A DNA stretch of 64,000 bases from Arenibacter latericius DSM 15913 (GTDB lineage: Bacteria > Bacteroidota > Bacteroidia > Flavobacteriales > Flavobacteriaceae). A program made the position numbers and the translations under genes. The notes under the pieces are model-generated. The model saw only the letters and a program-made list of their open reading frames with translations, ran no database searches and was not told the DNA's origin. The stretch covers positions 62,001-126,000 of the forward strand of contig NZ_AUKX01000007.1 in assembly GCF_000424985.1 (NCBI RefSeq). Reading direction: 5' to 3'. Of this stretch, positions 17,857 through 26,593 are shown piece after piece. Position 1 is the first letter of the stretch. Each line of letters starts with the position of its first letter.

Positions 17857-19320
17857 CTATAGTAATGGCGCCCACAACCTACTAAAAGACTCCTTAAGCT
17901 TTCGTTTAATCCCCCTATTTTCCCAGCGGTCTAAGGTCACCTCTTCGCAATCTTCTAAGTCTATATTAAACTGATCTACCATTTGCTGATTAACATCCCT
18001 ATTATACAGGAGAGCATTGATTTCAAAATTCATAGAAAAACTCCTGTAGTCCATATTAGCTGTTCCAATACTAGAGAACATATCGTCTATCACTAAGGTT
18101 TTAGCATGTACAAAGCCTTTAGAATACCTGTACACTCTAACCCCAGACAGAAGACACTCTTCAATATAGGAATCGGTTGCGTATTGAGCTGCCCAGGAGT
18201 CCGATTCATAAGGAATTATTATCTTCACCTCCACTCCACTCCTAGCTGCCGTTGTTAAGGCAGTAAGTATAGACGCATTAGGCATAAAATATGGGGTAGT
18301 AATTAACACACGATCCTTAGCCGAATTAATCATACAAAAAATAGCTTCCATTATATTTGCCCAATCACTGTCTGGTCCACTTGCAGCAATTTGGATAGCT
18401 ACGGGCTCTTTAACACTCGGTTTCTTTTTGGGTAATAGAATTTCTTCAATTTCCTGCTCCTCCTTGGAAACAAAATTCCAGCTTAGAATAAAAGAAGACT
18501 GCAATGCCCCAACAGCACCTCCCATAACGCGCATATGAGTATCCCTCCAATAGGTATCGTTATCATAAGTGTTATCATACTTTTTATCCAGATTAATTCC
18601 GCCTACATACCCGATTTCCCCATCAATAACCACAATTTTCCTATGATCTCTGTAGTTCAGCTTACTGGTGGAATTGGAAAATAGAACAGGGAGGAAGGCA
18701 AAGTGTTGCACCCCGTTTTTGGTGAGCTTCTTTTTATTCTTGGAAGAAATATCACTACCTACATCATCATAAATCAACCTAACAATAACCCCTTCCTTAG
18801 CCTTCTTACATAAGACATCTATAATCTCATCACCAAATTCGTCATCGAGAACTACAAAATATTCTAAGTGAATATGATGTTTTGCATTCGCAAGGTCTTT
18901 TCTAAGCTGTTTAAATTTCTCCTCTCCATTTATAAGAATAGACACCTCATTATCAAAAGTAAGCACCGCTTTTTCATTGTTTTTTAACAGCCGATACACC
19001 TTAAGTATCCCTTCTCCAAATAGATCTCCTAAATCTTCTCTCTCCTCCGCATTAAGACTAATCTTATTTTTCCATTTTCTTAATCTATCGTCATCAAGGA
19101 TATACTTTTTATCAAATATCTTATCTTTTCTATAATCTTGCCCAAAGAAATAATACACCAATAGCCCCACAAAAGGCAAAACGGCAAGCACAAAAATATA
19201 GGAGAGTGTCTTTACAGGGTTCCTATTTTTAAGGACAATAACAATAGAAAATACAATAACCAATAGATAATTTACTTCTAAAAGGACCTTCCAAACATTA
19301 CCTTCTAGAAAACTAAACAT
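17857..19320 (-). CDS. cls: Cardiolipin synthase (phospholipase D superfamily)
   Basis: The 487-residue protein has two N-terminal transmembrane helices, then two HKD catalytic motifs: HRKIVVIDGEIGYVGG and HAKTLVIDDMFSSIGTANMD. Both have the H-x-K-x4-D pattern, so it should be active in joining two phosphatidylglycerol molecules to cardiolipin at the inner membrane. The length matches ClsA-type enzymes. Its ATG at 19320 directly abuts the stop of the upstream transglycosylase gene, so the two are one operon. The C-terminus KESFSRLWAPLL is typical. Confidence 0.95.
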   Translation of the reverse strand: MFSFLEGNVWKVLLEVNYLLVIVFSIVIVLKNRNPVKTLSYIFVLAVLPFVGLLVYYFFGQDYRKDKIFDKKYILDDDRLRKWKNKISLNAEEREDLGDLFGEGILKVYRLLKNNEKAVLTFDNEVSILINGEEKFKQLRKDLANAKHHIHLEYFVVLDDEFGDEIIDVLCKKAKEGVIVRLIYDDVGSDISSKNKKKLTKNGVQHFAFLPVLFSNSTSKLNYRDHRKIVVIDGEIGYVGGINLDKKYDNTYDNDTYWRDTHMRVMGGAVGALQSSFILSWNFVSKEEQEIEEILLPKKKPSVKEPVAIQIAASGPDSDWANIMEAIFCMINSAKDRVLITTPYFMPNASILTALTTAARSGVEVKIIIPYESDSWAAQYATDSYIEECLLSGVRVYRYSKGFVHAKTLVIDDMFSSIGTANMDYRSFSMNFEINALLYNRDVNQQMVDQFNIDLEDCEEVTLDRWENRGIKRKLKESFSRLWAPLL

Positions 19321-20286
19321 CTACTTAGCTAATTTATAATAGCCTTTATGAGGTATTTCAATGATATACTTCTTTCTAGAATCATTGTTAAGGTGTGGCT
19401 CTCGCAACCATGGGTTATGTCTCTTTAAAATCTTATAATTGATTTCATATTCATGGGCAAAATCCGCAAAATTCGCGATAGGCTCATCTACCTCAATAGT
19501 AAAAGTAGGCACCTTTTTATATAGATCATTTTCCTCTACATGAAATCCATATTTCTCAGGATTTGAAAGAATCTCTTTAATCGCTAGTATACGAAATACG
19601 TAACGCCCTGTTTCTTGTCCCAAAAGAAGATCATAATAATCTTCTACCTTCTGAGTGTTCATATATCTTTGCATTCCTGCAGGACCGGCATTATACGCGG
19701 CAGCGGCCATCGTCCAACTACCAAATCTTTCCTTAGAACGTTTTAAATACTGACAAGCTACCTCTGTAGATTTTTCAACATGGTACCGCTCATCTACATT
19801 TTTATTTATCTCCAAACCATAATCCCTACCTGTACCACGCATAATTTGCCAAAATCCTGTTGCACCCGCAGGGGAAACTACATTTTGAAGTCCACTTTCA
19901 GCAAGGGCTAAATATTTAAAATCATCCGGTATACCATTTTTAGCCAAAATAGGCTCAATAATCGGAAAATACTTATGAGCCCTCTTCATAAACAACAAGG
20001 CATTAGATTGCCAATAGGTATTCACTAAAAATTCTCGGTCTACCCGCTCCATTATATCTGGATCTTCATATGGAACTATCTCCCCTGCAAAATTTAACCC
20101 CTCAGGAATCTCAATAGCCGTAATTCGGTAACCAGAATTTTCATTGCTTGTATTTCTAGCACTATCAACGCTAGCAGAATCCTCTACCATCGCTATATCT
20201 TGACTATTATTTTGAACTGCAAAAATTAATGTGCTTCCCACAAAGAGCACACCCAATATCATTAAAACATTCTTCACTAATTTCAT
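19321..20286 (-). CDS. Membrane-anchored lytic transglycosylase (SLT, GH23)
   Basis: The 321-residue protein starts with a hydrophobic segment (residues 5-24), then a spacer. The SLT domain carries YLALAESGLQNVVSPAGATGF in essence, with the catalytic glutamate in ALAESG, and later AAAAYNAGPAGMQRY. A C-terminal segment, FAHEYEINYKILKRHNPWL, resembles a LysM-like peptidoglycan binding element. It resembles MltD and should cut glycan strands in the periplasm. It is the first gene of an operon with cls, and a -7 element is found 87 nt upstream. Confidence 0.92.
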   Translation of the reverse strand: MKLVKNVLMILGVLFVGSTLIFAVQNNSQDIAMVEDSASVDSARNTSNENSGYRITAIEIPEGLNFAGEIVPYEDPDIMERVDREFLVNTYWQSNALLFMKRAHKYFPIIEPILAKNGIPDDFKYLALAESGLQNVVSPAGATGFWQIMRGTGRDYGLEINKNVDERYHVEKSTEVACQYLKRSKERFGSWTMAAAAYNAGPAGMQRYMNTQKVEDYYDLLLGQETGRYVFRILAIKEILSNPEKYGFHVEENDLYKKVPTFTIEVDEPIANFADFAHEYEINYKILKRHNPWLREPHLNNDSRKKYIIEIPHKGYYKLAK

Positions 20287-20372
20287 ATTGTTCTTTGTTG
20301 TTTGTTGTAATTAAAAAAAATAATTGAATTCTCACTAATAGTCTCTCTCTTAACACAAAAATCCAATTATGT

Positions 20373-20380
20373 CAAAGATA
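20373..20380 (-). promoter_or_regulatory. Predicted -7 element for the transglycosylase-cls operon
   Basis: The minus strand reads TATCTTTG. The start near 20366 would give a leader of about 80 nt before the ATG at 20286. Confidence 0.5.
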
Positions 20381-20395
20381 TTAAATACATCCCCC

Positions 20396-21058
20396 TTATT
20401 GCAATATAATTGACGGTAAGTGCTCATTAAACCACCTATACCTGTGAATAATAATAGTATGAGTACCATTCTTCACTAAAATACAATCTTTAATATGACT
20501 TATTGGAAAAACAGGATCTTTCTCTCCATGAATATGTACTAGTTCTGGATCACATTCAGCCTGATTCCAATTTACAATATTATCAATGGACCAATCCAAG
20601 TAATATTTATCCCGTACAGACAAGTATTTTTCATAAAGCGCTAATCGTTTGGTAGCCATTTCCCCAAAAGCATATTTAGACAGCAGTTCTACATTATTTA
20701 CCAAACCAGTTGGCAATAGCTTATGGACTTTGGTATATTTTGCAAATATCATGCGTTTAGGTAATTCTGACTTCTTTTTCACACTAGAAATAATTATTAC
20801 TTTTCGCACCTGTATATGCTTAGCCATCTCCTGCACCATTATACCCCCAAACGAAACGCCAATTAGAACGGGATTTGAGTGCTTTATACGCGTGCACATT
20901 TCCAAGGCATAATCCTCTAGACTTATACCTTTACTTGGAATTCTCCAGTCTAAATAATGCTGAACAAACTTTTCTTCAGGAAGCCGTATATTCTCAAATA
21001 TGGAAATATTTGCAGCCATTCCTGGCATAAAATAAACATGTATTTTACTGTTGACCAT
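20396..21058 (-). CDS. Alpha/beta hydrolase
   Basis: The 220-residue cytoplasmic protein has the alpha/beta-hydrolase triad layout: nucleophile elbow LIGVSFGG (Ser near residue 69), an acid in HIHGEKDPVFP, and a histidine in NGTHTII. The N-terminus FMPGMAANISIFENI supplies the oxyanion-hole loop. The substrate is unknown. The gene stands 109 nt upstream of the transglycosylase operon on the same strand, with that operon's promoter in between, so it is probably separate. Confidence 0.82.
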   Translation of the reverse strand: MVNSKIHVYFMPGMAANISIFENIRLPEEKFVQHYLDWRIPSKGISLEDYALEMCTRIKHSNPVLIGVSFGGIMVQEMAKHIQVRKVIIISSVKKKSELPKRMIFAKYTKVHKLLPTGLVNNVELLSKYAFGEMATKRLALYEKYLSVRDKYYLDWSIDNIVNWNQAECDPELVHIHGEKDPVFPISHIKDCILVKNGTHTIIIHRYRWFNEHLPSIILQ

Positions 21059-21104
21059 TAACTTAAGTATACACTAACAAATAGGAATATATCTTTTTTA
21101 TTAT

Positions 21105-21112
21105 TAAATTTG
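21105..21112 (+). promoter_or_regulatory. Predicted -7 element for the small GNAT gene
   Basis: TAAATTTG matches the consensus. The start would be near 21118, giving a rather long leader of about 90 nt before the ATG at 21212. No clear -33 box was assigned. Confidence 0.4.
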
Positions 21113-21211
21113 TACTCCGCCTATTTTTAACTACTTATCTTAACTATTCATTTTGGAGTATCATATGTAATATCATAATCCAAAACTAATGAATTAATAA
21201 AACGAATCTAT

Positions 21212-21505
21212 ATGAATGAAGTAGAAATTAAAGACAATAGTTTCTTGCGTCAATTTGAAACTAATCTTAATGGGCATTTAGCCAAAATAGAGTACGCTTC
21301 TCAGGAACGTAAAGTTTTCTTAACAAAATTAGTTATCCCTGAAGAAATCAATGATGCTAAGTTTAAGGAAAACTTTATTAAAAGTGTTTTAAACCACATC
21401 CAAAAGGAAAACCTGCGAGTAGTACCAACTAGCCCCGAAATCACCCGATTTTTGAGAAAAAATCGACAATACAAAGAAATGCTCCCCGTAGGGATTAAAT
21501 TATAA
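21212..21505 (+). CDS. Small GNAT-fold protein (YjdJ-like), acetyl-CoA loop degenerate
   Basis: The 97-residue protein follows the short YjdJ/GNAT layout: NGHLAKIEYASQERKVFLT strands, VIPEE, a long helix, then LRVVPTSPEITRFLRKNRQY, matching the family's VxPxCPFxxxxxxxHPEY region. The usual R-x-x-G-x-G/A acetyl-CoA loop is replaced by INDAKFKENFIK with no glycine, so acetyltransferase activity is doubtful. A structured repeat and a very strong terminator follow. The function is unknown; the fold call is moderately sure. Confidence 0.65.
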   Translation: MNEVEIKDNSFLRQFETNLNGHLAKIEYASQERKVFLTKLVIPEEINDAKFKENFIKSVLNHIQKENLRVVPTSPEITRFLRKNRQYKEMLPVGIKL

Positions 21506-21512
21506 GTCAACT

Positions 21513-21604
21513 ACTCGAGAGTAAGCCACAAGGCATTAAAAGATATATATATTGATTTTGAGGCCCGCCTGAAAAATTCGGGCAAGCAAGTCTCGGAGTA
21601 TTTA
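21513..21604 (+). repeat. Dispersed intergenic repeat, copy A
   Basis: The 44 bp at 21561-21604 match 34715-34758 at 35 of 44 positions. Both contain a GCCCG/CGGGC stem with a variable loop, then GTCTCGGAG and ATTTA. A second shared block, CTCGAGAGTAAGCC...AAGGCA (21515-21534), lies before it here but after it in the other copy. Both copies lie between a stop codon and a terminator hairpin. Confidence 0.7.
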
Positions 21605-21607
21605 TAA

Positions 21608-21654
21608 CTATAAAAGAAAAAGCCTTTCGTAACGAAAGGCTTTTTCTTTTATAG
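21608..21654. terminator. Very long bidirectional terminator
   Basis: Two perfectly complementary 22-nt arms surround the loop TAA, with A-runs and T-runs inside the arms. It lies between convergent genes, the small GNAT and mtaB, and can serve both. Confidence 0.93.
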
Positions 21655-21725
21655 CTACTTTTACACTATTTCTAGATTCGGAAACTATGGAGTTATTTAG
21701 GAGCTATATAATGCTTAAAAAAGAA

Positions 21726-23066
21726 TTAACGAACTGTAACGCCCTCTTTTTCTAATATGGTACACCTCACCAATCCATCTTCCGCAATAGTATCTAACTT
21801 CACTTCATGTAACATATTACTCAACCCAGGATCCCATGGGTACTTTACTTTTACATAATTCTCCGTAAACCCATGAATATAGCCTTCCTTATTTTCACTT
21901 TCAAATAATACCGTGCGCGTTGTACCCAATTGTTGCTCATAAAATGCCCTACGTTTCTTAACAGAGAGCCCTCGCAACATTTTAGACCTTTTATTCCTCA
22001 CTTTTTTAGGCACTACCCCTTCCATTTCAGCAGCAACGGTATTGTCTCTTTCAGAGTAGGTGAAAACATGCAAATAAGAGATATCTAAGTCGTTTAAAAA
22101 GTTATAGGTAGTTAGAAAATGCTCATCGGTTTCACCAGGAAAACCAACTATCACATCCACTCCTATACAAGCATCTGGCATTACCTCTTTAATCTTATTT
22201 ACCCGATTTACATATAAATCAGACATATAACGTCTTCGCATTAATTTTAAAATCTCATCGCTACCACTCTGTAATGGAATATGAAAATGAGGCACAAAAG
22301 AGTTGCTATTCCCCACAAATTCGATGGTTTCATTTTTCAACAGATTAGGCTCAATAGAAGAAATTCTTAGTCGATGTATACCTTCTACAGTATCTAACGC
22401 CTTAACCAAGTCTAAGAAGGTGTGCTCGTGTTTTTTGTTTCCAAATTCACCCTTTCCATAATCCCCTATATTAACTCCGGTTAGAACTATTTCTTTAATT
22501 CCTTGTTCCGAGATTTCTTTTGCATTCTTCAATACATTCTGCAAGGTGTCACTTCGAGAAATCCCTCTTGCTAGTGGAATGGTACAATAGGTGCATTTAT
22601 AATCACAACCGTCTTGCACTTTTAAAAATGCTCTAGTTCTATCGCCTATAGCATAGCTCCCTACATAAAAATCGGCCTCATTAATTTCACAGGAATGCAC
22701 TTCCCCATAATCATTTTTAGACAGGTCGTTTACATAGTCTGCTATATTAAACTTCTCTGTAGCTCCTAAAACAAGGTCTACCCCATCTACCGCGGCCAAA
22801 TCTTTAGGTTTAAGCTGTGCATAACAACCAATTGCCGCTACAAACGCATCTGGATTAACCTTTTGAGCCTGTTTTACAATAGTTTTAAACCGTTTATCTG
22901 CATTATCAGTTACCGAACATGTATTTATAACATACATATCAGCATGTTCTGTAAAATCTACCCGTGTAAAGCCCTCGTCTACCAGATTACGAGCAATTGT
23001 TGAAGTTTCTGAAAAATTGAGCTTACAGCCCAATGTGTAGAAAGCGACCTTTTTTTTCATATCCAT
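21726..23066 (-). CDS. mtaB: tRNA (t6A37) methylthiotransferase MtaB
   Basis: The 446-residue radical-SAM enzyme is full length. Three N-terminal cysteines for the auxiliary cluster lie in TLGCKLNF, INTCSVTD and AIGCYAQL, and the radical-SAM cluster motif is CDYKCTYC. A TRAM-like C-terminal domain ends the chain. It adds a methylthio group to N6-threonylcarbamoyladenosine at position 37 of tRNAs reading ANN codons. Two in-frame ATGs, 6 nt apart (23066 and 23060), could start it. A good -7 element lies 61 nt upstream. Confidence 0.95.
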   Translation of the reverse strand: MDMKKKVAFYTLGCKLNFSETSTIARNLVDEGFTRVDFTEHADMYVINTCSVTDNADKRFKTIVKQAQKVNPDAFVAAIGCYAQLKPKDLAAVDGVDLVLGATEKFNIADYVNDLSKNDYGEVHSCEINEADFYVGSYAIGDRTRAFLKVQDGCDYKCTYCTIPLARGISRSDTLQNVLKNAKEISEQGIKEIVLTGVNIGDYGKGEFGNKKHEHTFLDLVKALDTVEGIHRLRISSIEPNLLKNETIEFVGNSNSFVPHFHIPLQSGSDEILKLMRRRYMSDLYVNRVNKIKEVMPDACIGVDVIVGFPGETDEHFLTTYNFLNDLDISYLHVFTYSERDNTVAAEMEGVVPKKVRNKRSKMLRGLSVKKRRAFYEQQLGTTRTVLFESENKEGYIHGFTENYVKVKYPWDPGLSNMLHEVKLDTIAEDGLVRCTILEKEGVTVR

Positions 23067-23126
23067 CTCTCTTTCACCAAATTGACATTCAATTTAGTTT
23101 CCTTTAAAATTCTGCTAAATGCGGTG

Positions 23127-23134
23127 CAAATATA
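23127..23134 (-). promoter_or_regulatory. Predicted -7 element for mtaB
   Basis: The minus strand reads TATATTTGC, a good match. The start near 23120 gives a leader of about 55 nt. The rest of the 300-nt gap 23067-23366 is AT-rich, with no gene or strong hairpin seen. Confidence 0.6.
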
Positions 23135-23366
23135 CCAATAATCCAAAACCTAGTGGTAAGTTTATAGCGAAATAACACATCTTGAATCGCCACAAACTAC
23201 AACTATCCTAAGCTAAAAATCTTTAATTGATGGTTGAATTTCAATTATTTTTAAAAGAAACAGCTCTATGAAAAACCGGAGGTTTAGATGATAATTTCAG
23301 CTTAAAACATCATCTTCCCATCGACAACAGGTTATAAGTAGCGCTTAATAAATTTAGACTCTACCC

Positions 23367-24542
23367 TTAATCATTGCGCCATTTTTTTGATTCCTCAAAA
23401 ACATGCGTCAAGATTTTAGCATCCATTTCATTAAATTCTACTTCCCTTCTTGCCATCATCACTTTAGCAGCTTCAAAAGCTTTTTCTGGCTGGTAAGTAC
23501 TAAAACCAGTTGCGCCACCCCAACTAAAACTAGGAATAAAATTTCTAGGGAATCCAGGCACATAAATATTACAATTTACACCAATCACAGTTCCCGTATT
23601 AAACATCGTATTAATAGCGGTTTTACTATGATCTCCCATCATTAACCCACAGAATTGTAATCCTGTAGGTTCAAATGTTTCCGTTTCATAATTCCACAAC
23701 CTAACTAAGGCATAGTTATTTTTTAAATTGGAGTTATTAGAGCTAGCTCCAATATTACACCATTCTCCAAGAACAGAATTTCCCAAGTATCCTTCATGCC
23801 CCTTACTGGAATACCCAAAAATAACCGAATTACTAAGCTCCCCAGCAACCTTACTATAGGGACCAACAGTAGTAGCGCCATAAATCATAGTCCCCATTTT
23901 AACTACTGCTTTTTCACAAAGGGCAAATCCTCCACGAATAAGGTTTCCCTCCCACACTTCAGAGTTTTTCCCCAAGTATATAGGACCATCAGTAGCATTT
24001 AAGATGCTATACTCTACCTTTGCTCCTTCCTCAAGAAATATATTCTCGGGGCATATAAGGTCGTTTGTTTTAGAAATTGGAGCACTTTTTCTGCCTTCAG
24101 TAATAAGATCAAAGTCGGCCTGTAAAGCCTCCGCATTTTTAGAAAATATATCCCATGTATTCTCTATCCTTAAAACATCACCCTCATATTCAGTAGCACT
24201 ATATGTAGAGAAGTCTATTTCTTCCTGGGCCTCACTAGCATAAAACGCAACTATCTCATCATGGTACAAAATAATCTCGTTTTGTTCTAGATTTAAAATT
24301 AAATCTACCAAATCGGGATTAGGCAATAAAGAAGCATTAATCAATACATTATGCTCCATTTCCACTAAGGGATATTTTTCCGACAAATAATCTTCGGTAA
24401 TGGTGGTTGTGGTACTACCAAGATATTTCTCCCACTTTTCCCGAATGGTCAAAATACCTATTCGTATTTCTGCTACCGGTCTAGTATAGGTGAAGGGTAA
24501 TAAAGCATTTCTTACAGTACCATCAAAAAGAATATAATTCAT
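23367..24542 (-). CDS. GlmU-like putative sugar nucleotidyltransferase (NTP_transf_4 with left-handed beta-helix)
   Basis: The 391-residue protein starts MNYILFDGTVRNALLPFTYTRP in essence, the signature of the Bacteroidota NTP_transf_4 family. The classical GxGTRM nucleotide loop of GlmU is absent. From about residue 170 it has hexapeptide-like repeats (left-handed beta-helix, e.g. IYLGKNSEVWEGNLI and GAKVEYSILN), as in acyltransferases. It is thought to act in sugar-nucleotide or envelope metabolism, but its substrate is not established. It follows rpmE2 on the same strand, separated by a terminator hairpin only about 20 nt before its start codon, so it may depend on read-through. Confidence 0.85.
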   Translation of the reverse strand: MNYILFDGTVRNALLPFTYTRPVAEIRIGILTIREKWEKYLGSTTTTITEDYLSEKYPLVEMEHNVLINASLLPNPDLVDLILNLEQNEIILYHDEIVAFYASEAQEEIDFSTYSATEYEGDVLRIENTWDIFSKNAEALQADFDLITEGRKSAPISKTNDLICPENIFLEEGAKVEYSILNATDGPIYLGKNSEVWEGNLIRGGFALCEKAVVKMGTMIYGATTVGPYSKVAGELSNSVIFGYSSKGHEGYLGNSVLGEWCNIGASSNNSNLKNNYALVRLWNYETETFEPTGLQFCGLMMGDHSKTAINTMFNTGTVIGVNCNIYVPGFPRNFIPSFSWGGATGFSTYQPEKAFEAAKVMMARREVEFNEMDAKILTHVFEESKKWRND

Positions 24543-24561
24543 ACAACTAATTTAAAACAAA

Positions 24562-24587
24562 AAAAGTCACGCTAATGCGTGACTTTT
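24562..24587 (-). terminator. Terminator between rpmE2 and the GlmU-like gene
   Basis: The arms AAAAGTCACGC and GCGTGACTTTT surround the loop TAAT, with further T after the stem on the minus strand. It starts 20 nt past the rpmE2 stop and ends 20 nt before the next ATG, so it may attenuate rather than fully stop transcription. Confidence 0.88.
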
Positions 24588-24607
24588 AATCTTTTTAGTA
24601 AAAAAGT

Positions 24608-24859
24608 TTATTTCTTAAATTTACCGTATTTATTCTTGAACTTATCAATACGACCAGCCGTATCCAATAACTTAGCTTTACCAGTATAGAATGGATGAGA
24701 AGTTCTAGAAATCTCTAATTTCACCAACGGGTACTCTACTCCCTCAACATCTAAAGTCTCCTTGGTCTCTGCTGCAGATTTAGTGATAAAAACCTCATCA
24801 TTGGACATGTCCTTAAAGGCTACCAATCTATAATTTTCTGGATGTATATCTTTTTTCAT
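24608..24859 (-). CDS. rpmE2: 50S ribosomal protein L31 type B
   Basis: The 83-residue protein begins MKKDIHPENYRLVAFKDMSN and contains SRTSHPFYTGKAKLLDTAGRIDKF in essence, the L31 signature. It lacks the CxxC zinc pair of type A L31, so it is the zinc-independent B form, the usual form in Bacteroidota. A strong promoter with both elements lies 42-71 nt upstream. Its terminator sits directly before the GlmU-like gene. Confidence 0.97.
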   Translation of the reverse strand: MKKDIHPENYRLVAFKDMSNDEVFITKSAAETKETLDVEGVEYPLVKLEISRTSHPFYTGKAKLLDTAGRIDKFKNKYGKFKK

Positions 24860-24900
24860 TGTAAAAACGTTAATTCCTTCTTGATCTTGATTTCGAGGTG

Positions 24901-24930
24901 CAAATTTAATTATTTTTCTGATATGAACAA
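24901..24930 (-). promoter_or_regulatory. Promoter of rpmE2 (-33 and -7 elements)
   Basis: On the minus strand, TTG at 24930-24928 is followed after 19 nt by TAAATTTG at 24908-24901. The predicted start near 24894 gives a leader of about 35 nt. A second TATATTTG further upstream on the same strand, around 24983-24990, could add a promoter. Confidence 0.75.
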
Positions 24931-25030
24931 TTTATATCCTTAAAAAAGAGAAAATAAATATAACTTATCTTTATTTGTAACAAATATAGGCCAACAAATA
25001 CAAATCTAAAAACAACTTAATCATAAAAAA

Positions 25031-25555
25031 ATGGAATTAGAAAAACCTAAAACTGGAAAATTTGCATCAACCTACGGACTAATCCTAGGTTCTCTAAGCG
25101 TTATATTTGGACTAATGCTTTATTCTTTGGATATGCATTATCAAGGCGGGATGATGGTTCTTGCAGTAAGCCTCATTTTAACGATTACCGTAATTACTAT
25201 AGGTATGTTCCAGTTTAGAAAAGCGAACAATGGTTTTATGTCCTTTGGTCAGGCGTTAAAACTTGGAGTTGGTATTGGTTTAATAGGTGGTATTATCAGC
25301 ATCTTATTTAATCAGTTAATGGTAGGTGTAATAGATCCTGATATGATGGAAAAGGCGATGACCTATCAAAAAGGACTACTCCTAGAAACCACTAATATGA
25401 CTCCAGAGCAGGTAGATGCGCAAATGGAGATGGGCAAAAAATTTAATACAACCACTATGCAAATAGCATTTGGACTATTATTTAGTGTGATAAGTAGTTT
25501 TATATTATCCTTATTCCCTGCATTAATTTTAAAAAGACCGGAAACTATTCAGTAA
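25031..25555 (+). CDS. DUF4199 family membrane protein
   Basis: The 174-residue protein has four hydrophobic segments: about 14-30, 38-58, 74-94 and 140-165. The layout and the phrase NNGFMSFGQALKLGVGIG match the DUF4199 family of Bacteroidota, of unknown function. A soluble loop with EQVDAQMEMGKKF separates helices three and four. It precedes a glycosyltransferase gene by 35 nt; a -7 element right after the stop suggests the two are at least partly transcribed separately. Confidence 0.85.
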   Translation: MELEKPKTGKFASTYGLILGSLSVIFGLMLYSLDMHYQGGMMVLAVSLILTITVITIGMFQFRKANNGFMSFGQALKLGVGIGLIGGIISILFNQLMVGVIDPDMMEKAMTYQKGLLLETTNMTPEQVDAQMEMGKKFNTTTMQIAFGLLFSVISSFILSLFPALILKRPETIQ

Positions 25556-25559
25556 TTTG

Positions 25560-25567
25560 TACTTTTG
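25560..25567 (+). promoter_or_regulatory. Predicted -7 element for the GT2 gene
   Basis: TACTTTTG starts 5 nt after the DUF4199 stop codon. The start near 25573 leaves a leader of about 18 nt before the ATG at 25591. Confidence 0.55.
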
Positions 25568-25590
25568 AAAAGATTTTGCATTAGTACCGA

Positions 25591-26550
25591 ATGAATATAT
25601 CTATAATAATCCCTTTACTCAACGAGGAAGAGTCGTTAACAGAACTGCATGATTGGATTGTACGTGTTATGCAATCCAATCAATTTTTATATGAAATCCT
25701 ATTTATAGATGATGGGAGCTCTGATAAATCTTGGAAAATTATCACCCAGCTAGGAAACAACAACCCTAATGTAAAAGGGATTCGATTTTTAAAGAATTTT
25801 GGTAAATCCCAAGCTTTACATGCAGGTTTTAAAGCGGCAAAAGGTGATGTAATTATTACCATGGATGCCGACCTACAAGATAATCCTGAAGAGATACCAG
25901 AACTATATAGGTTGATACACGAAGATGGTTATGACCTAATATCGGGGTGGAAGAAAAAAAGATATGATTCTATCCTTTCCAAAAATCTTCCTTCAAAATT
26001 ATTCAATTGGGCCGCTAGAATAACATCAGGCGTTAAACTTCACGATTTTAATTGCGGGCTTAAAGCCTATAAAAAAGAAGTAGTAAAAACCATTGAAGTA
26101 TCTGGAGAAATGCATCGCTATATTCCCGTATTGGTAAAATCGGCCGGATTTTCTAAGATAGATGAAAAAGTAGTAAAGCATCAGGCACGAAAATATGGCA
26201 AGACAAAGTTTGGAATGGAACGTTTTATTAATGGCTTCCTAGACCTAATCACCATTTGGTTTGTGTCTAAGTTTGCCAGAAGGCCAATGCATCTATTCGG
26301 GGCATTAGGTGTATTGATGTTTACTATTGGATTTGGATTTGCTATTTATTTAGGAGTAGATAAATTATTTATAAATCCTTCAGGACGTCTTCTTACAGAC
26401 CGTCCTCAGTTCTTCTTTGCACTAATAGCTATGGTAATAGGTTCTCAATTATTTTTAGCCGGCTTTCTAGGAGAAATTATTGTTAGGAATAGAAAAAATG
26501 AGACCCGATACACTATTTCAGAAGGTTTAAACCTTAATCAAAATAAATAA
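25591..26550 (+). CDS. GT2 glycosyltransferase of the polyprenyl-phosphate (GtrB/ArnC/DPM) type
   Basis: The 319-residue protein has the GT-A fold start ISIIIPLLNEEESL, the metal-binding DADLQDNPEEIP motif and two C-terminal transmembrane helices (about residues 233-253 and 272-292). This is the layout of enzymes that move a sugar from a nucleotide donor to polyprenyl phosphate at the inner membrane. The end product could be a lipid-linked sugar for protein or polysaccharide decoration. A phosphosugar mutase and an ABC exporter follow on the same strand. Confidence 0.9.
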   Translation: MNISIIIPLLNEEESLTELHDWIVRVMQSNQFLYEILFIDDGSSDKSWKIITQLGNNNPNVKGIRFLKNFGKSQALHAGFKAAKGDVIITMDADLQDNPEEIPELYRLIHEDGYDLISGWKKKRYDSILSKNLPSKLFNWAARITSGVKLHDFNCGLKAYKKEVVKTIEVSGEMHRYIPVLVKSAGFSKIDEKVVKHQARKYGKTKFGMERFINGFLDLITIWFVSKFARRPMHLFGALGVLMFTIGFGFAIYLGVDKLFINPSGRLLTDRPQFFFALIAMVIGSQLFLAGFLGEIIVRNRKNETRYTISEGLNLNQNK

Positions 26551-26593
26551 TAAATCTTTGTATTTTTAAATACATAATCAAACCAAAGATACT

